Below are positions 1 to 8,696 of a stretch of 64,000 nt of DNA, one piece after another. The stretch is from Brevibacterium sp. UMB1308A. GTDB lineage: Bacteria > Actinomycetota > Actinomycetes > Actinomycetales > Brevibacteriaceae. Positions within the stretch are counted from its first letter, which is position 1. The number at the start of each line of letters is the position of its first letter. The notes beneath the pieces are model-generated. The model did not search any database and was not told the origin of the DNA. It saw only the letters and a list, made by a program, of their open reading frames with translations. Location of the stretch: positions 1 to 64,000 of the forward strand of contig NZ_JASPDO010000002.1 of assembly GCF_030230605.1 (NCBI RefSeq), in the 5' to 3' direction. Made by a program: the position numbers and the translations under genes.

Positions 1-27
1 ACACTGCTCTAACCCTGCGGCGTAAAG

Positions 28-75
28 TGTCAACCATGTCGCGACTGACAATGTCAACGATGTCCCGACTGATCA
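28..75. repeat. Two 24-bp imperfect tandem repeats
   Basis: Two adjacent copies of a 24-bp unit starting TGTCAAC and containing ATGTCxCGACTGA, with only a few mismatches, lie just outside the tRNA gene. Similar doubled GTCAAC...ATGTC units occur at the ends of IS481-type insertion sequences in actinobacteria, so this may be the edge of such an element lying outside the window. That link is from memory and inference; no transposase is visible here. Confidence 0.45.
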
Positions 76-81
76 CAGGTG

Positions 82-154
82 CGCCCCCGGCGTGATTCGA
101 ACACGCGACACCGGCTTTAGGAGAGCCGTGCTCTATCCCCTGAGCTACGGGGGC
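82..154 (-). tRNA. tRNA-Arg (anticodon CCT)
   Basis: On the minus strand a full 73-nt cloverleaf can be folded. The acceptor stem is GCCCCCG/CGGGGGC, the T-arm carries GTTCGAATC and the anticodon loop is CTCCTAA, giving anticodon CCT (reads AGG, arginine). No CCA is encoded. It stands alone next to a tandem repeat that may be a mobile-element edge, and tRNA genes are common integration sites. Confidence 0.93.
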
Positions 155-211
155 AACTAGACCAGGCAATACTACCAGGTCGCTGTATGTAGGTATAAGG
201 GCCGGTAGCTC

Positions 212-256
212 AAAGTGAGTGGGACGGCGCGGATTTTGCGCCGTCCCACTCACTTT
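212..256. terminator. Strong hairpin terminator
   Basis: A perfect 19-bp inverted repeat (left arm 212-230, right arm 238-256) with a 7-nt loop. It sits just past the stop of the minus-strand thiolase and starts and ends in A/T runs, so it can terminate on either strand. Confidence 0.85.
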
Positions 257-287
257 GCGCGGTTTGGCCTACTGGTTTTTTCCAGGC

Positions 288-1430
288 TTACAGCAGTTCC
301 AGGATCGTTGCGTTGGCCTGGCCACCACCTTCACACATCGACTGCAGGCCGTACTTGATGTTGTTGTTCACCATGTTGTGAATCATGGTCGTCATCAGGC
401 GAGCGCCCGAACCACCCAACGGGTGACCCAGTGCGATCGCTCCACCGTGCGGGTTCAGCTGCTCAGGGTTGGCGCCAGTTTCCTTCAACCAAGCAAGCGG
501 AACAGGTGCGAACGCTTCGTTAATCTCAAACGTTCCAATGTCGTCAATCGACAAGCCCGACTTCTTCAGTGCCTTCGCCGTTGCTGGGATCGGAGCGGTG
601 AGCATCATGACAGGGTCGTCCCCAGCCAGCACGGCAGTGTGAACGCGGACCAGAGGGGTGAGCCCCAGTTCCTTAGCGCGCTGTGATGTCATCACCAGCA
701 TCGCGGCGGAACCGTCAGAAATCTGCGACGCGTTACCAGCGTGAATAACACCGTCTTCCTTAAACACAGTCTGCAGCTTCGCAAGCTTCTCTACACTGCC
801 ACCTCGGCGGATACCCTCATCAACGGACACCGTGCCATTTTCCGTCTCTACCGGAATGATCTGAGACTCAAACGCGCCAGCGTCAGTGGCCGCTGCTGCG
901 AGTTCGTGCGAGCGCACAGCGAACTCGTCCAGTTCAGTGCGCGAGAAGCCCCACTTTTCAGCAATCATTTCCGCGCCGATACCCTGGTTCGGGTCATCAC
1001 CTGGGTAGCGGTCTTTGAACTTGGTGCCATATGGCGACTTGCCCATTGAGGACGAGAACATGGGGTTGCGCGACATGGACTCGACACCACCAGCAATCGC
1101 GATGTCATACTGTCCAGACGCAACACCAGCAGCAGCGAAGTGCAGTGCCTGCTGGGACGAACCGCACTGGCGGTCAACAGTGACACCTGTGACGGACTCA
1201 GGGAGTCCAGCAGAAAGAGCTGCGGTGCGTGCGATGTCGCCCGTCTGCTCGCCGGCCTGCGTGACACAACCCCACACGACGTCGTCAATCAGGTTGGGGT
1301 CAATGCCAGTCGTTGAAACGATGTCTTCAATCACCAGAGCCGAAAGGTCTGCCGGGTGAATTCCACTGAGCATTCCTTCGCGTTTACCGGTGGGGGTGCG
1401 GCGCGCGGCAACAATAACTGCGTCGTTCAT
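288..1430 (-). CDS. Acetyl-CoA acetyltransferase (thiolase)
   Basis: Thiolase-family enzyme that condenses or cleaves acyl-CoA thioesters. At 380 aa it is the usual length. The acyl-accepting cysteine is in DRQCGSS (C89), the active-site histidine in GHPLGGSG (about H336) and the C-terminal cysteine in CEGGGQA (about C366); NEAFAP is also present. The ATG is preceded by AAGGAGAAG. The gene is monocistronic, with a strong terminator downstream. The sequence does not distinguish a degradative 3-ketoacyl-CoA thiolase from a biosynthetic acetoacetyl-CoA thiolase. Confidence 0.93.
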   Translation of the reverse strand: MNDAVIVAARRTPTGKREGMLSGIHPADLSALVIEDIVSTTGIDPNLIDDVVWGCVTQAGEQTGDIARTAALSAGLPESVTGVTVDRQCGSSQQALHFAAAGVASGQYDIAIAGGVESMSRNPMFSSSMGKSPYGTKFKDRYPGDDPNQGIGAEMIAEKWGFSRTELDEFAVRSHELAAAATDAGAFESQIIPVETENGTVSVDEGIRRGGSVEKLAKLQTVFKEDGVIHAGNASQISDGSAAMLVMTSQRAKELGLTPLVRVHTAVLAGDDPVMMLTAPIPATAKALKKSGLSIDDIGTFEINEAFAPVPLAWLKETGANPEQLNPHGGAIALGHPLGGSGARLMTTMIHNMVNNNIKYGLQSMCEGGGQANATILELL

Positions 1431-1564
1431 TCTTCTCCTTGTGCGGTAGGACCTATCCCGGCCAGCTTATGTGCTAAGTCACACTTTCATGAAACGTTGT
1501 CCAAGGTGTGGAGTAGGCGGTGTGGCACCACTAAGCGAAGCGTGAAAACAGATAGTGTTGCGAT

Positions 1565-4500
1565 GTGTCTATGAGCAATTCCTCTATTAACTCTGCAGTC
1601 GCCGAGTGGAACGAACGTGCCACAAAAATCGGTGGCCGAGACACGATGTTGAACTTTCGTGACTCGCGTGAGGGCTCACTCGACCTCTCCGGCGCCCATC
1701 CTTCTGGTGTAGCGCAACTGCTTGCCGGGCGTGCCACACGCTTGTCCAGCCTCATCCGCAACACCGAACAGCTTGCGGATGCCCGACGCCGAGTCAAATC
1801 GATTCGCCACAAGGCGGACCAGCTGTCTTATGAACGCGGAATTCACACTGCGCACTTAGCGATCGGTTTCGCTCAGTGGTCCCGCGACATTGACGGCACT
1901 CGCACCGACTACTCCGCGCCCATTCTGCTGCGCCACGTTGAGCTCGTGCCTCGCGGCACCAACGTCGAAGACTTCGAAATCACCCTGGCCAACGACACAG
2001 TGGTCAACCCGGCCCTGGTGGAATACCTGCGCAAACACCACCGCGTTCACATTGATACCGACGAATGGATCGCCGCCACGCAAGAGTCGCACGGGTTCGA
2101 CCCCACCGGCGTGTACAAGCGACTGCGGACAGCAACCCGGTCGGTACCCGGCCTGCTCGTCACCCAACGCCTCGTGGTGTCGACATTCGCAAACATCACC
2201 ACTCCGTTCGGACGCGATGACCTCCCCCTGGACCACCCCGTTGTGCGCGCCCTGGCCGGCGACGCTGACGCTCGGCGCTCCCTGGCCCGAGGTGGTTCCA
2301 GTGACCCCGCCCCTGCGCCTGCCTCAGGAGAAGGGAAAGAAACCGCCGAGGTGGCGACGACCTCGGCGAAAAAGCCCGGACTGTCCGCAGGCGTTTCTGA
2401 CGACAACACGAAGAACCTTCCCACGCTGGGAGCCAACGCAGACTCTGAGAAGTCCGAAGGTGCGGGCACAACGCTTAAGACCTCGGGGGAGAAAAAACAG
2501 AAGCGGTTGCGCAAAAGGCGTGAACTCCGCTCCTCGCTGGACGTGCAGACGACCCCACGCCTACCAGACCGATCGCCGTCGTCAGAATTCCTGGCCCTGG
2601 ACGTGGACGGTGACCAACAGGCCGTTGTCGACGCTGCGCTAGCAGGGGAGTCGTTTGTTGTAGACACACCACCCGGGACAGGCGCCACTCAAGTGGCAAC
2701 AGCGCTCGCAACCTCCTTGGCCCACGCGGGCAAGAGCGTGCTCTACGTTGCGCAAAGCTCAGACGCACTCGACGACTACGCTAAACGGCTCGACGACGCC
2801 GGGGTGCGGAACTTCGTCGTTGACGGACGAGAACGCATGAGCGACCTAAAAAAGCAGCTCGTGTCACTCATTATTTCCGCGGAACGAAGTGCCAAACCAG
2901 ACCTGAATCAACTGCTCAACAAACTCACCGACACCCGTGAGCGACTGAGCGCGCACACAGCGTCCCTGCACCAAAAACGGGAGCCGTGGGGCACCTCGGT
3001 CTTTGCCACCCTGGAACACCTCGCCGCACTTACGGCCTCAGACCCGGGGCCGCTCACAGACGTGCGGTTCGACGACCGAGTCATGAAACTCGACCCGGTT
3101 GAGCGAGACGCCCTCAGAGAAGACCTGCTCAAGCTATCTGACCTGGGCGCTTTCACCATGGATGTGGAAGACACCGTGTGGTTCGGAGCCCGATTCGCCA
3201 ACGACGAAGACGCCGAAACCGCCCGAGCAACCGCCGAACGAGCCGCCCGCCTAGTCACAGAACTGACAAAGCAAGCCGAACCCGTTTTGCGTTCAGCCGG
3301 CATGAACCCGGCCCGCAACGTCGACGCATGGGGCGCGTGCCTAGAAACCATCGTTGCCGTGTCACGCATGCTCAAACGATTCACGGAACAGGTGTTCGAC
3401 GCCAACCTGGAAGAGCTCATCGCAGCAACAGGAACCGGTCAGTACCGGAGGCAACACAACATCGACCAGGGCATGTTTGAACGTGCCCGCCTGAAAAAGG
3501 AAGCCGCTGCACTCACCCGCGGCCCCGTTGCTGACCTGCACGAAGAGCTCAAAGGCGTCCGCGAACTCCGCGACCAGTGGTACCGACTCACGCGCGACAC
3601 CTCAAAAACTCCGCACGCCGTTGACGGAGCAGATGAAGCGTTCGACGTGTACCAAGAACTCGAACTCAAACTGCGTCAACTCGACCCCATCATGGACGAC
3701 ACCCCTGACGGTGGCGACCTGGGACGCATGCTGGTCGAAGAACTCCAAGCCCGTTTGAGCGCAATGGGAGAAGATCGAGCTGCACTGGCAGATTTGCCGG
3801 CACGCACCTCGGCGGACGACAAACTACGAGAAGCCGGACTGGGCGACCTGCTCGACGACTTGCGCGCACGCAAGGTCCGGCACGCCGGTGTAGGAGCCGA
3901 ATTCGACCTTGCCTACTGGGCCACAGTGCTGCAACAAATGGCTGCCGCCGACGCGCAGATCGGTGGTCACGACACTCGCGCACTGGACGACCTAGCGCGA
4001 GAGTTCCGCGACGCTGACCGGGAGTTCGTGAAAGCCGGCGGGGAACGTCTCATGTATGCCCACGCCGCAGGGTGGCGGCGCGCAATCGCAAGTTTTAAAG
4101 CTGAAGCGGAAAGTGTGCGCACCGCATTGCGCGCGCCTCACCTGCACATTCAACAGCTTGCGCTTGAGTCCCCACGCGTGTTGTCTGCGCTGGCACCAGT
4201 GTGGATGATGAGCCCGTTTGAAGTGCCCAACGTGTTTGCGGCGCAAGAGTTTTTTGACGTGGTCATCATTGCCGACGCGGCGCGTTTATCAGTTCCTGAG
4301 GCACTGCCCGCAATTGCGCGGGCCCGCCAAGTTGTGGCTCTAGGTGACCCGAGGCTTCCCGGGCCTAAACCGTTTTCCGTGAGCGTGAATCGGCACGCGG
4401 CTCCAGCACAGTCGTCTTCGGCAAGCGTGTTTACGGAGCTGGCAGAATTCTTGCCACTGAAAGGATTGCGCACGTACCACCGGGCAGCTCCACAAGGGTT

Positions 4501-5956
4501 GCTGGACTTGGTGAATGGGCACTTCTACGAGTCGGCAATTTCGTCCCTGCCTACGGCACGTACCAGCGAAGGTACGGGGCTTGAATTTGCATACGTCCCA
4601 GATGCAACGGGCGTGCCAGACTCTGTAACAGGCCAGGTGGAGAGCCCTGACCAGGAAGTTTCCCGCGTGGTGGACCTGGTGTTGCGTCACGCACGTACCA
4701 AACCACGTCAGTCCCTTGCGGTGATCACCTTGACACCGTGGCATGCGCAACGTGTCGCGTCAGCGGTGCAGACGGCGATTCGCCAGTACCCATACGTGGC
4801 GTCGTTCTTCACCGACACAACAAAAGAACCTTTTGTTGTCACCGATGTTGAGCGTGTGCAAGGTTTTGCACGCGACGCGGTGATTTTCTCTGTGGGTTAT
4901 GGGCGAACCCTCCAGGGCCGAGTCTTGTACAACTTTGGCTCGCTTGAAGAGCCAGACAGCGAGAAGCTCTTGGCCGCGATTGTTACGCGTGCTCGGCAAA
5001 AGCTGACCCTGGTGTCTAGCTACGGTCCCACTGATCTGGAACGGTCACGCCTCAAGCATGGGTCACGGTATTTGCTCGAACTGATCACCGCTGTTGTCGC
5101 GGCGTCGCGCAGTGAAGCTGCCCGAGGTGGCGAACAGGGTGCTGGTGCGGCAAGTTCCCGTGGCGCGGGTGCAGGCACTGGTGCGCCAAACCCGCTGGTC
5201 GTCGACATTGCTGAACGTATGCGCAAGCTGGGTGCTCACCCCATTGTGAACTACAACGGTATCGACATTGCGGTGCCGGTGGGTAAGACCGTGGAACAGG
5301 GCATGGCATTGGCAATTGAAACGGACGGCTCCGCCTACGCGTCGACCCCGAGTGTGCGTGAACGCGAGCGTCTGCGCCGTGACTCGCTTGAGCGCCGTGG
5401 TTGGACGTGTGCGCGCATGTGGTCGATGGATGCGTTTGTTAATCCGCAAGCGGTTGCTCAACGCATGTTTGATTTGTGGCGCGAATCGGTTGAAGCGCAC
5501 TCACCGCAGTCGGTGCTGGATGCCGCACGGGCAGCCTCGGTTGTGACTGGGCGCCGGGGCTCACGTCCTCAAGTGACTCCGGGCTTGCCCCTGCACGCGT
5601 ACTCTGAGTCTGATCTTCACCAGATGCTCGAATGGATTCAGTCGGACAACCAGTTCCGCGACGACACCGAACTTGAGCATCAGTTGAAGAATGCGCTGGC
5701 TTACCGTGGGCACACTGATCTCAACGACACCATCGCTAAGGCTGTGCGCCGTTACCGTGAAGCGCAGGCACGTGCGAAAGCTGTGTTTGAAGAGCAGTCG
5801 CATGAAGGCTCTGAAAACGGCCGAGGTGGTGAAGAGCAGGAGCTCGACCAGGACGCGATCATGCCCACGTATGACACGGGCGTTCTGCGGGATGAGGACT
5901 TGATCGACGCAGGCCTTCGTGAAGATGAGCGAGACGAAAAGCGTGGCGACGCGTAA
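1565..5956 (+). CDS. DUF4011-type superfamily 1 helicase-like protein with degenerate ATPase motifs
   Basis: A 1463-aa protein. The N-terminus (about residues 28-70, MLNFRDSREGSLDLSG) resembles DUF4011. A charged, low-complexity linker spans about 240-340. The P-loop position (368-376) reads TPPGTGATQ, with alanine where the catalytic lysine should be. The Walker B position (about 898) reads VVIIADAAR instead of VVIIDEAS, followed by a GDPxxLP-like motif III. Near 1100-1160, VQGFARDAVIFS and IVTRARQKL match helicase motifs V/VI. The C-terminus (about 1240-1310, LAIETDG...RRGWTCARMWSMDAF) looks like a Vsr/MTES_1575-type nuclease fold. It is therefore helicase-shaped but probably a weak or dead ATPase. 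The start is GTG 1565 or ATG 1571; no clear Shine-Dalgarno is visible. Confidence 0.8.
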   Translation: MSMSNSSINSAVAEWNERATKIGGRDTMLNFRDSREGSLDLSGAHPSGVAQLLAGRATRLSSLIRNTEQLADARRRVKSIRHKADQLSYERGIHTAHLAIGFAQWSRDIDGTRTDYSAPILLRHVELVPRGTNVEDFEITLANDTVVNPALVEYLRKHHRVHIDTDEWIAATQESHGFDPTGVYKRLRTATRSVPGLLVTQRLVVSTFANITTPFGRDDLPLDHPVVRALAGDADARRSLARGGSSDPAPAPASGEGKETAEVATTSAKKPGLSAGVSDDNTKNLPTLGANADSEKSEGAGTTLKTSGEKKQKRLRKRRELRSSLDVQTTPRLPDRSPSSEFLALDVDGDQQAVVDAALAGESFVVDTPPGTGATQVATALATSLAHAGKSVLYVAQSSDALDDYAKRLDDAGVRNFVVDGRERMSDLKKQLVSLIISAERSAKPDLNQLLNKLTDTRERLSAHTASLHQKREPWGTSVFATLEHLAALTASDPGPLTDVRFDDRVMKLDPVERDALREDLLKLSDLGAFTMDVEDTVWFGARFANDEDAETARATAERAARLVTELTKQAEPVLRSAGMNPARNVDAWGACLETIVAVSRMLKRFTEQVFDANLEELIAATGTGQYRRQHNIDQGMFERARLKKEAAALTRGPVADLHEELKGVRELRDQWYRLTRDTSKTPHAVDGADEAFDVYQELELKLRQLDPIMDDTPDGGDLGRMLVEELQARLSAMGEDRAALADLPARTSADDKLREAGLGDLLDDLRARKVRHAGVGAEFDLAYWATVLQQMAAADAQIGGHDTRALDDLAREFRDADREFVKAGGERLMYAHAAGWRRAIASFKAEAESVRTALRAPHLHIQQLALESPRVLSALAPVWMMSPFEVPNVFAAQEFFDVVIIADAARLSVPEALPAIARARQVVALGDPRLPGPKPFSVSVNRHAAPAQSSSASVFTELAEFLPLKGLRTYHRAAPQGLLDLVNGHFYESAISSLPTARTSEGTGLEFAYVPDATGVPDSVTGQVESPDQEVSRVVDLVLRHARTKPRQSLAVITLTPWHAQRVASAVQTAIRQYPYVASFFTDTTKEPFVVTDVERVQGFARDAVIFSVGYGRTLQGRVLYNFGSLEEPDSEKLLAAIVTRARQKLTLVSSYGPTDLERSRLKHGSRYLLELITAVVAASRSEAARGGEQGAGAASSRGAGAGTGAPNPLVVDIAERMRKLGAHPIVNYNGIDIAVPVGKTVEQGMALAIETDGSAYASTPSVRERERLRRDSLERRGWTCARMWSMDAFVNPQAVAQRMFDLWRESVEAHSPQSVLDAARAASVVTGRRGSRPQVTPGLPLHAYSESDLHQMLEWIQSDNQFRDDTELEHQLKNALAYRGHTDLNDTIAKAVRRYREAQARAKAVFEEQSHEGSENGRGGEEQELDQDAIMPTYDTGVLRDEDLIDAGLREDERDEKRGDA

Positions 5957-6137
5957 GGGGAGTTCGGAAGAACCGTCAGAAGCCGCGCGTCGGAAACGAG
6001 CACAACTGGCTAAAGAAAAGTACCGACGTTTGCTGGGTAACCGATCAGGTGAGACCGCGGCGGGCGACTCCGGCTTGTCGCACGAAAAACCACCTCACTG
6101 GGGCGACCAGTTGTTTACACGGCCCGAGCGTAGGTAG
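5919..6137 (+). CDS. Small basic protein overlapping the helicase-like gene
   Basis: A 72-aa ORF starting inside the 3' end of the helicase-like gene in another frame (GTG 5919 or ATG 5925). It is lysine/arginine-rich in the middle (AARRKRAQLAKEKYRR) and ends in KPPHWGDQLF. I recall similar short proteins ending in a PPHWG motif beside this helicase-like gene in other actinobacteria, which favours a real gene translationally coupled to its neighbour. A bidirectional terminator follows at once. The function is unknown. Confidence 0.55.
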   Translation: MKMSETKSVATRKGSSEEPSEAARRKRAQLAKEKYRRLLGNRSGETAAGDSGLSHEKPPHWGDQLFTRPERR

Positions 6138-6143
6138 ACAAAA

Positions 6144-6179
6144 AGCAAGCGCCCCGCACATCAATGCGGAGCGCCTGCT
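6144..6179. terminator. Bidirectional hairpin terminator
   Basis: The inverted repeat AGCAAGCGCCCCGCAC / ATGCGGAGCGCCTGCT, with nearly complete pairing and a short loop, lies between the convergent small basic-protein gene and mscL. Confidence 0.75.
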
Positions 6180-6201
6180 AGAAACTGATTGAGCGAAAAG
6201 C

Positions 6202-6678
6202 TTAGTGCTTGCCAGCTTCACCAAAGGTGGTGTCAGCGTCGTCAGATGAAACGCTGTTTGCGTGAGCTTCGCCTGGAAGGCCAGCGCTCTGGTTCTGAGC
6301 AACCAGGAGGTCGCGAATTTCGGTGAGCAGTTCTTCGCTGGTAGCAGGAACGTCTTCTTCTTCAGCGTTGCGGTTGCGCCATTCGTTGAGGCGGTTCATG
6401 GGCATGATGATGATGAAGTACACAACAGCCGCAATGATGAGGAAGTTGATCGCTGCGGTGATAACGGCACCAAAGTCAACGAAAGTTTCGGCGCGCTCCG
6501 GGCGGATGCGGAATCCGAGTCCACCTACTTCAGGCGAACCGACAGCAGCGATCAGCGGGTTGATGATCTTGTCCGAAACAGCGGTAACGATTGCGGTGAA
6601 CGCGCCACCGATAATAACGGCGGTCGCCAATTCGATGACGTTTCCGCGCAGAATGAAATCTCTAAAACCTTTGAACAT
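6202..6678 (-). CDS. mscL: Large-conductance mechanosensitive channel MscL
   Basis: Inner-membrane osmotic safety valve that opens under membrane tension. The N-terminal amphipathic segment MFKGFRDFILRGNVIELA and the first pore helix AVIIGGAFTAIVTAV are characteristic. A periplasmic loop follows, then the second helix (about residues 75-95) and a charged cytoplasmic helix. At 158 aa it is slightly longer than most MscL because of an acidic C-terminal extension rich in D, S and A. It is transcribed alone toward a terminator shared with the small basic gene. Confidence 0.96.
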   Translation of the reverse strand: MFKGFRDFILRGNVIELATAVIIGGAFTAIVTAVSDKIINPLIAAVGSPEVGGLGFRIRPERAETFVDFGAVITAAINFLIIAAVVYFIIIMPMNRLNEWRNRNAEEEDVPATSEELLTEIRDLLVAQNQSAGLPGEAHANSVSSDDADTTFGEAGKH

Positions 6679-6813
6679 GTCTGCCTTTCAACGGGCACGC
6701 CAGATTGGTGCCGAAAAATGAAGTGGATTTTGCGCTCAACCGAGCACCACATAATTTACCAAAGTTAAAGGATCAACTTCTTGCTCGTGCCCCGTTTAGT
6801 TACGAAAAACACA

Positions 6814-7470
6814 TCATGAGGTGTCCTGCGTCTCATTATCCCCGAGTAACCCAAAACTCAACCCAGCATTTCCCGCTAGCTTGGGCGCATCTTCCTGCCT
6901 GACCGCGATTGTGACGACACTGGTCTGGCCGGTGAACTGGTCGTTCGCGGTAGTGACGGAAATGACCAGCGCGTCGTCTACCAGCGAGGTCGCTTCTTCA
7001 GATGTCGCAGAATACACCTGAATGCGGTGGCCGGGCCGCAGTACCGAGGTGGTTGCCGGGTCGCTCACGCTGATGGGCACCCGTACGTGCCCTGGTGGGA
7101 TATGTTCAGGCGCGGATTCCAGTAGCGCCGTTGTGGTTACGGGCGTGCCGGCATCAAGGGAAGACGCCGAGGTCGTTCCGATTACCTGCTCCGGGTCGCT
7201 GACCGCGTTTTCAGGTATCAGTTGCGGAGGGAAGACTCGGGTTGTGACAAGGCGGGCGGTGATGACAGTGCCAGGGTCGATGCGTGTGTGCGCTACGACG
7301 ATGCGATCGCCGTGGGAGCGGGGGAGGAGCACTATAACGAGCGTGACAGTTGCGAGCCCTGCGCACACTGCTGCCAAAAGCCGACGTTGCGTATGCGTGA
7401 GCCGGCGTGGTGGTGCGTTTGGACTTTTCTTTTCCGTGGAGCCGGTTAGGCGCTTCAACCATGTGTTCAT
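6814..7470 (-). CDS. SAF-domain protein (CpaB/RcpC-like)
   Basis: A 218-aa protein with a basic N-terminus, one membrane helix (about residues 29-49) and an extracytoplasmic SAF domain beginning VVAHTRIDPGTVITARLV. A second segment, VPISVSDPATTSVLRPGHRIQVY, matches the RcpC/CpaB-like half. The family takes part in Flp-type pilus assembly, but no pilus genes lie nearby. In actinobacteria this gene often sits alone near FmdB and mscL, as here, so its role is uncertain. Confidence 0.8.
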   Translation of the reverse strand: MNTWLKRLTGSTEKKSPNAPPRRLTHTQRRLLAAVCAGLATVTLVIVLLPRSHGDRIVVAHTRIDPGTVITARLVTTRVFPPQLIPENAVSDPEQVIGTTSASSLDAGTPVTTTALLESAPEHIPPGHVRVPISVSDPATTSVLRPGHRIQVYSATSEEATSLVDDALVISVTTANDQFTGQTSVVTIAVRQEDAPKLAGNAGLSFGLLGDNETQDTS

Positions 7471-7597
7471 ACATCAAGTGTGAAAGCGCAAAGCGTCTAC
7501 GGGAAGGGCCTTGGTGAATCTGTGGAAAACTCGTTCACCTGTGTCGTTCAGTTGAAAGTGGCAGAGCTCGGCTGAGCTCGGGAAGTCCCAGTTAGAC

Positions 7598-7933
7598 CTA
7601 GGAAGCCGAGGACCCTGAGGAACTAGACCCGGAAGAGCTGGACGAGCTCGACGCTGCAGAAGAACTCGAACCCCCGGTTGAACTAGCACCAGAACCAGAG
7701 CTTGAGCCACTGCCACTGGACGACCCAGAAGCACCGCCCGAACCAGACCCACCACTACGCGAGTCGGTGCGGTAGAAACCTGAGCCCTTAAACGTCACAC
7801 CCACTGAGCCGAAGACTTTGCGCAAGGATTCCTTGCCACATTCTGGGCAGGTGGTCAGCGAGTCGTCGCTGAAGCTTTGGTGGATATCGAATGCGTGATC
7901 ACATTCGCGGCATGCATAGGAGTACGTGGGCAT
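7598..7933 (-). CDS. FmdB-family zinc-ribbon protein with Ser/Gly-rich tail
   Basis: A 111-aa protein starting MPTYSYAC. Two zinc knuckles, CREC and CPEC, form the FmdB ribbon in the first 45 residues, followed by KVFGSVGVTFKGSGFYRTDS, typical of the family. The last 55 or so residues are almost entirely serine and glycine. I chose the internal ATG at 7933 because AAAGG lies just upstream and the family begins at MPTY. FmdB proteins are called putative regulators, but no defined function is established. Confidence 0.88.
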   Translation of the reverse strand: MPTYSYACRECDHAFDIHQSFSDDSLTTCPECGKESLRKVFGSVGVTFKGSGFYRTDSRSGGSGSGGASGSSSGSGSSSGSGASSTGGSSSSAASSSSSSSGSSSSGSSAS

Positions 7934-8044
7934 TATCAACCTTTCTGACCGCCCAATTATATGCACACATGCGCGATGCCGAATGTGTCACGCCAACCGC
8001 CAGCGCCGCCAACCACCACCAGCGCCAACTGCTAAAGCCACCAG

Positions 8045-8674
8045 CTATACCGTGTGCAGCCCCTCTTCCGTCACAACGGCATCAACGCGCAAGTCCCACG
8101 CAGCCACAGGAAACTTCTCGCCGTACTCAGCTTCGAAACACACCCCCACGCTCAGTGGCAGGTGATGCCCGGGCTCGCGCAGCAGAGGCGCGACACCTTG
8201 CGGCCCAAACGTGCGGTCGTAGAACCCGCCGCCGTTGCCCAGGCGGTCGCCTTCAGTTGAGAAACTCAGTCCTGGAATCAAGGCAAGGCCGAGGTCGCTG
8301 ACAAGTTGTTCTGCACCCACAGTTGCGCGCGGTTCGCGGATACCCCACGTGCCCGCCGGGGTGAGTTCCTTCATCGGCACCGTCGCCTCTCCAAACATCA
8401 ACGGTTCGCCCGCCCCTGTCACCACGGGGAGATACACGCGCGCCCCGTTAGTCCGCGCCTGGTCAAGGGCATCGTCAATGGACGGTTCATGCGCAATGCT
8501 CGCGTACGCCAAGATGTTGAGGTGCGCACCTTTCCTCATAACAGACTCAATGAGCGCGCTGACCTGAGCGTTCAACTCTGAACGCGCTGGATGGTCTGCG
8601 GATAAAGTCCTCCGGCGTGACCTAATTCGCTGACGCAACTCTTTCTTACGGGCGTGTGCCACCGTTCCTTCCAT
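8045..8674 (-). CDS. 5-formyltetrahydrofolate cyclo-ligase
   Basis: Converts 5-formyl-THF to 5,10-methenyl-THF using ATP, salvaging folate. The 209-aa sequence has the N-terminal basic helix KKELRQRIRSRRRTL and the C-terminal signature RLGNGGGFYDRTF. It is divergent from galU with only 22 bp between the starts, the standard actinobacterial arrangement. A GTG 12 nt downstream is an alternative start. Confidence 0.93.
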   Translation of the reverse strand: MEGTVAHARKKELRQRIRSRRRTLSADHPARSELNAQVSALIESVMRKGAHLNILAYASIAHEPSIDDALDQARTNGARVYLPVVTGAGEPLMFGEATVPMKELTPAGTWGIREPRATVGAEQLVSDLGLALIPGLSFSTEGDRLGNGGGFYDRTFGPQGVAPLLREPGHHLPLSVGVCFEAEYGEKFPVAAWDLRVDAVVTEEGLHTV

Positions 8675-8696
8675 ACCAGCACCTTAGAATGAGGAC

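Noticed and set aside
2047..2688. 213-codon minus-strand ORF inside the helicase-like gene
   Set aside because: Low-complexity antisense frame over the disordered linker of the real protein.
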